Shown piece after piece: positions 48,223 through 58,012 of a stretch of 64,000 bases of DNA (positions are counted from its first letter, which is position 1; the number at the start of each line of letters is the position of its first letter). The DNA is taken from the NCBI RefSeq assembly GCF_000143085.1, contig NC_014315.1:1487001-1551000 (forward strand), in the 5' to 3' direction. The translations under genes were made by a program, and so were the position numbers. The DNA is from Nitrosococcus watsonii C-113. GTDB lineage: Bacteria; Pseudomonadota; Gammaproteobacteria; Nitrosococcales; Nitrosococcaceae. Under the pieces are notes generated by a model. The model ran no database searches. It saw nothing but the letters and a program-made list of their open reading frames with translations, and had not been told where the DNA came from.

Positions 48223-49692
48223 GATGAGTCTCCTTTAGCTGAGCTAATTCCTTATGAAATTTCGATCTCCCGGCGGCAATGGCGTGGATCAACTCCGGAT
48301 CGTGCTGATAAGGAGCGATAGCCTCTTCGTATAGCTGTCTGGCTAGTGTTACCAGGCGAGCAATAAAAGTAGCCTTCTGCGCCTGGAAAGCGCTAACATC
48401 CAATTCCCGCAGGCTGGCATGCACCACCGGCTCGCTCAGGGCATAGAAACGGGCTTCCGCTGGTTCATGGACTTTCACTCCTAAGCCCTTGAATACGTTC
48501 TTTTGGCCTTTTACCGCCCAATACAAGCTGCCGCGCAGCAGTTGCTTGATTTCTAACCCAACCTGGACCAGCTGCGCCAGTTGCTCACCGCCTTCCTCCC
48601 ATCCGGGAGAAAAGCTGAACAGCTCATGACGGCGCTCAATAACATTGGCTTGTTTATTGCGATAGCCGCCCACCAGCAGTTGCAACCGGCGACCTCTGCC
48701 CATGCTACGCTGCCGCCGGCTGCTTACCACGGCCGCCGGAGTATGTCCCTCCTTATCGCCCGTTTTGTCGATCAGGAATTGTGTTAATCGAGTCCAGGCC
48801 GGAGCGGTAGTGGTAAAGGAGGCATAACGTTCTTCCTTCTCTCCTTTAGCCAATTTAAATAGCCGGGGGCTATGGGGAGCCAGAGACCCTTGAACTCGTA
48901 GCGGAATTTTTCTTTGTTAAAACCCGAATAGCGCCGTTCCACCTTGGCCCCACAGTGATCGCAAGCACCGCCCGACTCCGGCAGCAATTCAATGCGGGCC
49001 GGCTGCCAAAAGAGTCCCCGCAGCAGGCCAATTTGATTCCCATATAATTTTTGACCTGCCCGAATAGGCTCCACCCAAACTGGCCGGTCTGGAGTCATTC
49101 CCCCATAGAGGCATAATTCACTTTCAGGCAAAACATTTTCCCAAATACACCGGCGCAGCTTGGGGGAATCAATCAGGGTGGTGATCGGCGCGCTGCCCCG
49201 CAAGCTCCCTTTGAAGCCACCGCCGAAGCTGGGGCAATTATTGGCTTGATTAAAAATCCCGATAGCCGCGCAGCCACCGCATACTGTTTTGATTTCGCCC
49301 TCGGCATTGAAAAAAGCCTGATTATTGCCTTCAGGCAAACCAATAAAGAGCTTTTGAATCGGTGTAACCTCGGCGGCCTGTACCCCCCGCGTTTGCATGA
49401 ACGGCGTGTCCGGGTGCTCCAGATCGAACCAGTCCCGATAATCTGCAATACCCTGCTGGAATTCCGCCTCGCTCAGCGGGGTTTTAATCCGTACCCGCAA
49501 GGTCCGCTGATCAGCGGGGGTAAACAATACCTGGGTCAGGCTGACCAATAATTGCAGGCAGGCCAATTCCATATCATCCCGGGACAGCGCCAGATCCCCA
49601 TCAGCTTCCTGGCATAGCAACGCCTGGAGGTTGATTGGCCGAAAAGCTTTATCGTCCAATACCGGAATCCAAGGATCGGTGAGTAAATTCAT
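48206..49692 (-). pseudogene. cse1: Cascade large subunit Cas8e (CasA/Cse1), frameshifted
   Basis: ATG 49692 (overlapping the cas3 stop as ATGA) opens NLLTDPWIPVLDDKAFRPIN and reads to LCQE... through a Zn-like GACDHCGAKVERRYSG to FKGLW near 48880. The frame then runs to an early stop at 48784. The family continuation HSPRLFKLAKGEKEERYASF and onward to 48206 lies in another frame. One extra G at the TGG near 48879-48882 would rejoin them into about 496 residues, the normal size. Cas8e reads the PAM and recruits Cas3, so the lesion should disable interference unless it is a sequencing error or rescued by slippage; there is no long homopolymer at the site. Confidence 0.88.
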
Positions 49693-52290
49693 ATTTTTTC
49701 TCTCTCCAGGCCAAACTCCCGGCTGTAGCGGAGTCGAACCGAATCCAAAAAAACTTCCCAGATCCCTTCTTCTATCGGTTCCATAGCCAGAATATGGAGT
49801 CCAGTATCCTCGGCGGGTGGTAGCCATTGATTCCAACTACTGGGAACGGCAACGGTTTGTTGATTTAACACCTCGGCTTTCTCCCACTCGGAAAGCTGAC
49901 TGAGCAGGTCGCCATCGAGCAAAGCCAAACCATCGGCGGTATTTTGTACGGGCAACATATTCAGCTGTTGCTCGCCATCACGGGTCAATACCCGAATTTT
50001 ATTGTCCTCATCCTTAAAGGGCTTCATCCGAGTATTGACTAAACTACGGGCCGCCTGGGCTTGAGCCCATCGTTCCGCCATAAAACCGTCATAGGCTTCA
50101 AGAATACTCTCCGGCTCATCGGGCCACGCTTGCTCGGCATAAACCGATTCGATCCAGTCCCGGTAAGCTTCGGGAAAGGTCATTTGGCCATTGGCCTGCT
50201 GCAATCGCTGCTCGGTCCGCCATAACACCCGGCGGTTGGCGTAAATCACCCCATGCGGACCGTAGTCAGCGGCTTCCGGTAATAGCACCGTACAGCGAGG
50301 CTCCCCATAACCGTCAGGGCGAGGTCGGGAATGACGGTGCAGCCGTCCTAGCCGCTGGAACAAGAGATCCACCGGGCAAAGCTGGGTCACCATCCAATCG
50401 AAATCCAGATCCAGACTTTGCTCAATCACCTGGGTAGCGACCAGGATGCGTCCCTTGTCACGAAGTCCTTCCTTGCCATATTGGCTAAGCACTTGCTGTT
50501 CCTTGGCCAACCGGTCGCGAAAGCGGAACCGGGCATGAAATAGATCCACCGGCACCTGAGTCTGCGCCCGTAACTGCTTGGCAAGGCGCTGAGCATCATC
50601 CACCAGGTTGCAAATCACTGCGACCTGGGCCCCAGCAGTAGCCGCCGCGATGATATGGTAGCGCAAGCCTGCATCCGGCGAAGCGCCGGGCAAACGCAGG
50701 CAGTCCAGGCCAACAGTGCGCGGCCTGGGCATTTCCGCCTCTGCTGGACGCCATGTTTGTGGCCCTTCATTAGCCCCCAGATAAGTAACCAGGGGATAGG
50801 GGGCTTCTTCTTCAAGCGAAGCTTTCGGCTGCCAGGCAGCGGCTAATTGCTGGCGCTGAGGATAAGGCAGGGTAGCCGACAGGAGAATAGCGGAACCACC
50901 CCCCGCCCGTTGCTGGGATAGCACCGCCTCGAGTAAACCGTACATATAACTATCGTAGGCATGCACCTCATCGACGATCAGCACGCTTTTACCCACCCCA
51001 AAACCGCGCACAAACTTGTGCTTGACCGGCAGTACGCTAATGAGTACTTGATCGATAGTGCAAACTCCAATCTGCCCGAGAAATACCCGCTTGCGACTCT
51101 GGACCAGCCATTCCGCGCACTGCACCAGGGCTTCTTCACGAGCTTGGGCGGTATGGGGTCGGACCGCTTCCTTAAGGGCGATAAAATCCGGATTGTAGCG
51201 GGCCTTGCCGTGGGCTAGTACGAGGCTGGAATCGTTTTCTGGGAAAAGTATCCCAGCAATGCTCTCCAAACGTTTAAGCATGGCATTGGCGGTAGCCTGA
51301 GTGGGCAAGGCAAACACGATGCTGTCGGCAAGGCCGGCCGCCAGAAGCTTTGATGCATACGCCAGGGCTGCTTCTGTTTTACCGGAACCGGTGGGGGCTT
51401 CGATAATGGTCAACCCGGCTTCGGTCGGCAAGGACTCCACGAGAGTCTGGACTTGATGGGGGATAAAAGTTGGAAAAACAACAGGCATGCCCCCCGTGTT
51501 AGAGGTATCCGGCAGATGCCGCTGTCCTGTAGAACCCGGGCCGCGTTCTCCTGCCGTCGCTCCCAATAGAGCAACTCCTCCTCCTGCTGGTTATGGTAGG
51601 GAAAATAGCGGGGATCGCTGTTGGAGCCGAGCCAATCGCAAACCGCGCAAAACCCGGCCAGTAAAGGAGAAAGGGCCGGAGGTTGATCCTGCAAGGAGAG
51701 ACCCGCAGGGTGTAGAAACCATGCTTCCAAGCTCCTGACCCACTCCCGCCGGGCAACACGGTCCATGGCTCGGATTTCTTTAGGGATATCCGCTACATTA
51801 GGGCTCTCCACCTCCTCCGGCAGAACCCCATGATGCCCGGTAACCGCGGATAGCCAGGGTATCCATGCTTCCCCATAGTCATACCAGGCATCTTCATCCT
51901 CTCCGTCAAAGCCGATGTAGTTGGGCAACTCCGCCAAACCCCAACGGAAACCCTCGGGGCCATGCCAGTAGTTTTGAGTGGGAATCTTGAGCCATAAAGA
52001 CTCCGGCCAAGGATCGTACGTTTTCAGGCCACGTACTGCCTCTAGCGCCTTGGCCTAAAACCGCACATCGAGCTTGCCCAGATCATGCAATCCGAGGAAG
52101 AACAGTACCCAAGCCAAGAAATGCTGAGCAGTCTCGCTATTAGCGCCCCCAAGAGATCTTGTTAGTGACTGACTGCTGGCCAGGCAGAAGCTACCGCGAC
52201 CACATCCAGGGAATGGTAGACAAAAGGGTGGCAGTTATTTTCTCCTTTATCCGTGCTAGCTTGCGCTTTCCCCCAGTACTTCCACAGCAT
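49689..52290 (-). pseudogene. cas3: Cas3 helicase-nuclease with three lesions
   Basis: ATG 52290 with AAGGAG six bases upstream opens MLWKYWGKAQ...HPFVYHSLDVVAVASAW and shifts frame at about 52178-52184, where a CTGG duplicate seems lost. The next frame gives LASSQSLTRSL, then GLHDLGKLDVRF and TAG at 52055-52057 where family members have glutamine. The HD domain continues (HGPEGFRWGL, GHHGVLPEE, FCAVCDWLGS). A third change at the G6 run near 51490-51496 shifts into the helicase frame. That part is intact: EAPTGSGKTEAALAYA, DEVHAYD, SATLPYPQR and FQRLGRLHRHSR, ending at 49689. ATG 51488 could still start a helicase-only product of about 599 residues. Confidence 0.92.
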
Positions 52291-52435
52291 CACCTACTCC
52301 TTGCTTGCATTGATTGTCCAAGCTATCGGCGGAGTGCGGCAAAATAAAACCTTCTTCGGCAAGCGGGGATAGCAATACGACTAGCCAGGATTCAGGCTAA
52401 CAGCATCAGAAAAGATAGGGAACCTAGCCGGTTGC

Positions 52436-53008
52436 CTACCAAATTATCGGCGAAAACGATCTGCGAAGAAAATACAGCGCCCTTCCCGCCCATCGGCGTT
52501 CTTGCTCGATTTGTTCACGCTGGACACGAATTTTGGCTTCTTGGTTTTCCAGGGTTTCCAATAACTGGCTTTTTTCCTGCTCATATTGCGCCCTCAGCTG
52601 ATCAAGTTCAGTACGTTTTGGGGAACGAAAATCCGAAGCGTTACGCCCCGTCACCAAAGCTGCCCGGTGAGCGAGCAAATCTAAAATTAACTCCCGTTTA
52701 ACTGCTGGAGTTAGTTCATAGGCCAGTCCTAAACCTGCAGGTAGGGCCTTGATCCGGGCTATTTCCTGATCGATCAAACGCAAGTGCTCAGCCACCAAGG
52801 TTTGGCAATTTACAGACGGTCCACGCCTTTTCAATGCCCTTTGTACCTCCTTAGCTGGCACAGCTTGGACTCCCAGGGGCGGCTGATAACCATATCTCAC
52901 TATGTCCGAGGCGTCAGTCCAACGGTAGAGTGTTGCAGCGGTTGCCGGCTGGAGGATAATACAACCAAGGCTTAACAATAAGCCCAATATCCAACGTTTT
53001 CTATTCAT
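52436..53008 (-). CDS. DUF4124-type exported protein with coiled coil
   Basis: A 190-residue protein: signal peptide KRWILGLLLSLGCIILQPATA, a short DUF4124-like segment ATLYRWTDASDIVRYGYQPP, then charged helices. Residues ~135-175 (QLRAQYEQEKSQLLETLENQ and on) are predicted coiled coil. DUF4124 proteins are common periplasmic or envelope proteins in proteobacteria without a firm function. It stands alone between cas3 and the cytochrome gene, divergent from the latter. Confidence 0.7.
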   Translation of the reverse strand: MNRKRWILGLLLSLGCIILQPATAATLYRWTDASDIVRYGYQPPLGVQAVPAKEVQRALKRRGPSVNCQTLVAEHLRLIDQEIARIKALPAGLGLAYELTPAVKRELILDLLAHRAALVTGRNASDFRSPKRTELDQLRAQYEQEKSQLLETLENQEAKIRVQREQIEQERRWAGRALYFLRRSFSPIIW

Positions 53009-53181
53009 TTTTCCACCTCAACGCTCCCCCAGTAGGAGAGAAAAAATTATTCATTTTTGAGCTTAAATAATTCAAGTGGGAACAGCAAACGAGAGACTAG
53101 CCAGGCGAAGTTATTTTGACATTATAGTTTTTAGTATCTACTCTTTTTTTATTCCTCCTCTCCTAAGTACTAACCATTAAT

Positions 53182-54101
53182 ATGCAGCAGCCACACCCAA
53201 CACGGCACCTTTTTTTCATTACGCTTCATTGGATATTGGTTCTGCTAGTCCTTGCGCTAATAGGTCTGGGAGGGTACCTCCAATACTTGCCGCCTACAGC
53301 CCCGAAGCAAGCATTTTTTGTCAATCTCCATATCTCGCTAGGATTGACAAGCATGATATTAGTCGTTTTTCAAATTTTGCTATGGCTAATATTGGGCAGA
53401 CCTCAACCTTCGGAAACTACTTCCCACTGGCAACGCGCCCTCACCCGCAATCTATACATTTTGTTTTATGCGTGCGTAATAATTTTGGGAATCAGCGGTT
53501 TTTTTCAGGCCACCGCCAGCGGCGTTTCTATTAAATTCTGGGGTCTGCCGATTCCTGTTGGGAAAGGAGAAGATGCTGATTTAGCAAAATTTTACGAGGC
53601 ATTACATGAGATTTCAGCACTTGCCTTAGTCGTCTTGGTGGTTATCTGGGTAGGCGTTATTTTGCTAAAAACCTATCAGCAAAATAAAATTTTTTATGGC
53701 AAAACACTCTCTCATAGAATCAAATCAAAAGTGGCATCACCACCTCTTTCCAAAGCAATTCTGAGATTAGTCAAAAATCTCCGTCTGCTTGGATGGATGG
53801 CTTTCTGGATACAATTCGGACTTGCAATCGCGGCCGCGTTACTATTGCTTTTTACTACCTCAGGCCAATCCCTTTCTCCAAACGAACTGAGTAGCGGCCT
53901 TACTTGGGCGGTTTATGATTTTATTATCCTTTGTTTAACTACCCTCTTTTTCTTTTATTATACCCGGCTGGCTAAAAAAATTACTTTGGAGCCGGATCAT
54001 TATATTAATCTGAAAAAAAAATCCTCTCCCTGGTTTTTAAGACTCAGCTATAAAACCAGCCTGCTGGGAATGCTTGTTAGTTTCATTGGTATTGGCACGA
54101 G
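53182..54101 (+). pseudogene. 5' fragment of cytochrome b561-DUF3611 fusion gene, cut by IS1
   Basis: About 306 codons remain. Residues ~8-175 form a four-helix di-haem cytochrome b561-like unit with histidines in ITLHWILVLLVLALIG, FFVNLHISLGLTSMILVVFQ and YEALHEISALALVVLVV. From ~190 a DUF3611 domain begins (LGWMAFWIQFGLAIAAALLL). The gene is cut by IS1 copy B at 54101. Its missing last 79 codons are at 33441-33678 on the other strand. The eight bases GGCACGAG are present at both breaks. In the present genome the frame runs 75 codons into antisense IS1 and ends at 54327. Confidence 0.9.
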
Positions 54102-54974
54102 GGTAGTGTTCCAGATCTGGAGGTTCCAAGTTTACACTTGCACACCAAATTCATATCGATTAATAAAAAGCCCAATGACAATATCATGCATTTGGCGTGT
54201 TTTGGAAAAGCAGATCGTTTTGCGTGCCAATCGTTTAATGCGGGTGCGCAAGGTGAGATGTTTTCTTTCTATTTTTTGGGTATGTTGTTTGCCGATGTGG
54301 TGTCTCTTACTGTCCAGATGGCGCTGATACGTGCCCCAGTCATCGGTATAAAAATGGGTGATTCCAAAAGGTTCAAGAAGTCTTTTGAGTTTCAAAAAGA
54401 CGGTATCTTGATGGGTTCCCAAAACGTAGGCCAGCACCTGCCCACTGCGATGATCGATGGCATGCCACAACCAGCGTGGGTTAGTTTTCTTTCCCACAAA
54501 ACTCCACATTTCATCGACTTCCGCTTCCTCAACCCGCAACACCTGCACTTCTACCTGCTCTGCAGGCAAACGCTTCAACAGCGCGGGGTTGACCGACTCA
54601 AGACGGGACTCTTTTTTTTTAGCTCCTTGAGCACCGTGTGGGGACTGATCTCTAAAACCCGCGCCGTATCTCGTATCCCACTCCCGTTCAGCGTCATCTC
54701 GATAATCTGCTGCTTGACTTGTGGCAAACGACCCTTATACACATAATCCAAGCGAAAGGAGCGATGGGCGCAGGCTTCATTCTGGCATAAATAACGCTGC
54801 TCTCCGCTCTCACTCCTTCCCCTTTTGACTACTCGATCGCTTTGGCAATAGGGACAATGCACGGGGAGAAGCACCATCGGAGCCTCCTGTTTTTTCTTCT
54901 TTGAGTTCATTGGATGAGCTGATAGGCTTAGCCTAGCATTAATTTAATAAATTCTCCTAATTTAAAACACGACC
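54102..54974 (-). mobile_element. IS1-family element, copy B (873 bp)
   Basis: Same length, ends and proteins as copy A, in the opposite orientation. The left end starts GGTAGTGTTCC and the right end finishes AACACGACC. Flanks are GGCACGAG on the left (54094-54101) and GGAGATTTT on the right (54975-54983). These differ from each other but match the flanks of copy A in reverse complement. So this is one partner of an IS-mediated inversion, not one arm of a compound transposon. Confidence 0.92.
54132..54910 (-). CDS. IS1-family transposase InsAB' (frameshifted), copy B
   Basis: Identical in both frames to copy A: InsA from 54910 to 54575 and InsB to 54132, with the A9 slip site near 54612-54620 (T9 on the plus strand). 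The DDE residues are present. Having two identical, apparently intact copies implies recent transposition or gene conversion. Confidence 0.9.
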
Positions 54975-56787
54975 GGAGATTTTCCTGCGGGAGTTGATCT
55001 CCAATGGGGCTGATGCGGCAGATAAGTTACGTTTTGAGGCCCTGACGGATGATGCCCTCTATGAGGATGACAGTGTCCTGCATATTCGCCTCGGTTATGA
55101 CAAAGACAAGCGCACCCTTACTATCGCTGATAATGGTATTGGTATGGGGCGCCAGGAGGTGGTGGATAATATTGGCACGATTGCCAAGTCGGGTACCCGC
55201 GCCTTTCTGGAAAGCCTGTCCGGCGATCAGGCTAAGGATGCGCGACTCATCGGACAATTTGGCGTGGGTTTCTACTCTGCCTTCATTGTGGCTGATAAGG
55301 TTGTTCTGGAAACACGACGGGCGGGGCTCGGCCCGGAACATGGGGTACGCTGGGAATCCGACGGGGCAGGCAATTACACTATTGAGACCATCGAGAAGGA
55401 GACGCGGGGAACGGTGGTAACGCTGCATCTGCGGGAAGAGGAAGATGAATTTCTGGATGGCTGGCGTTTGCGCCATATTGTCACTCGCTACTCGGATCAT
55501 ATTGATTTACCCATTGAAATGAAAAGGGAAACGGGAGGCGAGGAGAAGTCCGAGGAGAGCCACGGGGAGTGGGAGCAAATCAATAAAGCCACCGCTCTTT
55601 GGACTTTATCTAAAAACGACATCAAGGATGAGGAATATCAGGCTTTCTACAAACATGTTGCCCATGACTTTGAGGAGCCCCTAGCTTGGACTCATAACCG
55701 CGTTGAAGGTAAGCTAGAGTATACCTCGCTGTTGTTTATTCCACGCCGGGCGCCATTTGATCTCTGGGAGCGGGATCGAACGCAGGGTATCAAGCTTTAT
55801 GTGCAACGGGTCTTTATCATGGACGACACCGAGCAGCTCATGCCCCGCTATCTTCGTTTTGTGCGGGGAGTCGTGGATTCCAACGATTTACCTCTGAATA
55901 TTTCCCGTGAAATCCTCCAGAATAATCGGGTGATCGATAGCATTCGTGCTGGTTCGGTTAAAAAAATTCTAGGTTTACTGGAGGATATGGCGAAGCATGA
56001 AGCCCAAAAATACCAAGATTTCTGGAAAGAATTTGGGCAAGTCATGAAGGAAGGGGTGGGGGAAGATACCAGTAACCGAGAGCAGATAGCCCGATTGCTA
56101 CGTTTTGCCTCTACCCATCATGATACGGCGGAACAAACTGTCTCGCTGGCTGATTATCTAGCGCGGATGAAAGAAGGGCAGGACAAAATCTACTACATTA
56201 CGGCGGATAACTTTCTGGCTGCTAAAAGCAGTCCTCATCTGGAAGTGTTCCGTAAAAAGGGCATTGAAGTCTTGCTGTTATCCGATCGCGTGGATGAATG
56301 GTGGGTGGTTTCCCTGCCTGAGTTTGAAGGGAAATCCCTGCAATCAGTCACCAAAGGCGAGCTTGATTTGGGCCACTTGGAAGATGAGCAGGAAAAACAG
56401 CAGCAAAAAGAAGTGGAAGAAGATTTTCAAAACCTCGTTGAGAGGGTTAAGAAAAACCTGGGAGATAAGGTTAAAGAAGTGCGTGTAACCCATCGTTTAA
56501 CGGATTCTCCAGTCTGTTTAGTGGTTGAACAGCATGACATGAGCGGCTATCTCGAGCGTCTTTTGAAGGAGGCGGGCCAGCAAGCGCCTCATATCCAACC
56601 TATTCTTGAGCTCAATCCACTTCATCCCATGATTGTTCGTCTTAAAGGGGAGGAGTCAGAGGAAAATTTTAGTGATTGGGCCAACTTGTTATTCGAGCAG
56701 GCATTGCTTGCCGAAGGGGGACGGCTTGAAGAACCTGCCTTGTTCGTTAAACGCCTAAATAGTCTGCTCTTGGCAATGGCGGGCTAG
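54975..56787 (+). pseudogene. htpG: 3' part of htpG (Hsp90), lacking the first 34 codons
   Basis: Homodimeric ATP-driven chaperone. From the IS edge the frame reads [20 protein letters not shown] with the ATP-site glutamate and asparagine, then [57 protein letters not shown], and a full middle and C-terminal dimer domain. Only the first N-terminal strand and helix and all expression signals are missing; they are at 34560-34660. No good start codon with a ribosome site is seen near the edge (TTG 54994 is the first candidate). The product is probably absent or inactive, because the lost N-terminal strand takes part in ATP-driven dimer closure. Confidence 0.93.
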
Positions 56788-56829
56788 ATAGGTAAGTATT
56801 GAAAGCGGCTTTCCGCTGGAAGCTTAACT

Positions 56830-57447
56830 ATGGCGACACGGGAGCCGATGGTGTTTATTGTCGATGATGAGGCTGCGGTCAGAAACTCATTGGGTTTGTC
56901 GCTTCAGTCCGTAGGCTATCGCGTAAAGATCTGCGAATCTGCTGAAGTTTTTCTTAAAGTTTATGAGCCCAATCAGCCGGGTTGTATTATTTTGGATGTT
57001 CATATGCCCGAGAGCACAGGATTGGATCTACAAGCCTATTTGGCCTCCGAGCAGATCCTTATTCCTGTTATTTTTATCACGGGACAAGCGGATGTGCCTA
57101 CCGTGGTACGGGCTGTGAAGCAGGGCGCGGTGGATTTCTTGTTGAAACCTTTTGATTTTGAGACCCTACTGCGGTCTATTCAGGAAGCAATTGAGCTAGA
57201 CCAAATTAGGCGGACCGAGCGCGTTCAACGGGATACTATCGAAAAGCGATTGGCTTCCCTGACTCCCCGGGAAAGAGATGTTTTGGATAAAGTTATCGAA
57301 GGAAAGCTCAATAAAGTGATTGCTGCTGAATTGGGAGTGAGTATCCGCACGGTGGAAATCCACCGTGCCCGCCTTATGGCTAAGATGAAAGTCAGGCGCC
57401 CTACTGAACTGGCCCGTCTCGTACTTAAGCTTCGGCGTTCCTCGTAG
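56830..57447 (+). CDS. FixJ-family two-component response regulator
   Basis: A 205-residue REC-LuxR protein. The receiver (residues 7-120) has the acidic pair in FIVDDEAAVRNSLG, the phospho-acceptor aspartate in GCIILDVHMPESTGLD, threonine in VIFITGQADVPT and lysine in FLLKPFDFETLL. The HTH (residues 140-200) has SLTPRERDVLDKVIEGKLNK and VSIRTVEIHRARLMAKMKV. No histidine kinase is adjacent. It follows htpG by ~40 bases in the same direction and may once have shared its transcript, so the htpG break could also alter its expression. Confidence 0.92.
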   Translation: MATREPMVFIVDDEAAVRNSLGLSLQSVGYRVKICESAEVFLKVYEPNQPGCIILDVHMPESTGLDLQAYLASEQILIPVIFITGQADVPTVVRAVKQGAVDFLLKPFDFETLLRSIQEAIELDQIRRTERVQRDTIEKRLASLTPRERDVLDKVIEGKLNKVIAAELGVSIRTVEIHRARLMAKMKVRRPTELARLVLKLRRSS

Positions 57448-57474
57448 GATGTGCTGATCCAGCAGTTAAAAATG

Positions 57475-57897
57475 CTAACTGGGATTGCCGGAGGGATGCG
57501 GGTGAGGCCAGCGTTGCGCCAGATCCGCAAGCGTAATTTGGTTAAGAAAATCGTAAAGTCGCGTGCTGAAATCATGCCAAAGGCGTTCCGCTTCACTTAC
57601 GGAATTGGTGGCAATGGCTAAAGGGTTGAGCTTGCCTGGTTGTTTATCCACTGCGGCAATAATTTCCGCAATGGTAATTTTCTCGGCAGTGCGTGTAAGG
57701 TGATAGCCTCCTCCTGGCCCACGTATTCCTTCCACTAAGCCATGGTGGCGTAGGCTGGCGAATATTTGTTCTAGATAAGAAACAGAAATATTGTCTAGTT
57801 GGGCAATGTCTCCCAAAGTAACTGTTTCTTGCTGTTTGACTAAGGCCAAATTCATCATCGCGCTGATGGCGTAACGGGGGCGGTTGGAAAATCTCAT
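57475..57897 (-). CDS. Rrf2/IscR-type regulator without cluster cysteines
   Basis: A 140-residue winged-helix protein: MRFSNRPRYAISAMMNLALV, DIAQLDNISVSYLEQIFASLR and GLVEGIRGPGGGYHLTRTAE match IscR closely. In IscR the following loop carries three cysteines that hold a [2Fe-2S] cluster. Here that stretch reads DKQPGKLNPLAIATNSVSEA and there is no cysteine in the whole protein. The end LYDFLNQITLADLAQR again matches IscR. It should bind DNA without a cluster of the usual kind. It is divergent from the next gene and no isc genes are adjacent. Confidence 0.85.
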   Translation of the reverse strand: MRFSNRPRYAISAMMNLALVKQQETVTLGDIAQLDNISVSYLEQIFASLRHHGLVEGIRGPGGGYHLTRTAEKITIAEIIAAVDKQPGKLNPLAIATNSVSEAERLWHDFSTRLYDFLNQITLADLAQRWPHPHPSGNPS

Positions 57898-58012
57898 AGG
57901 CAGCTAATTGCATTACTGTACTTGCTAAAATAGTAGCACAAAAAGGACCAAAAAATAATGAATGCCCTGATTGTAAAATTTGAATCACCATCTTGGATGG
58001 AATAGGGTCGCC

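Noticed and set aside
49689-52290. A natural two-gene Cas3''/Cas3' arrangement.
   Set aside because: The HD part itself contains a stop in HDLGKLDVRF and an upstream frameshift, and no separate start with a ribosome site for a whole HD protein exists.
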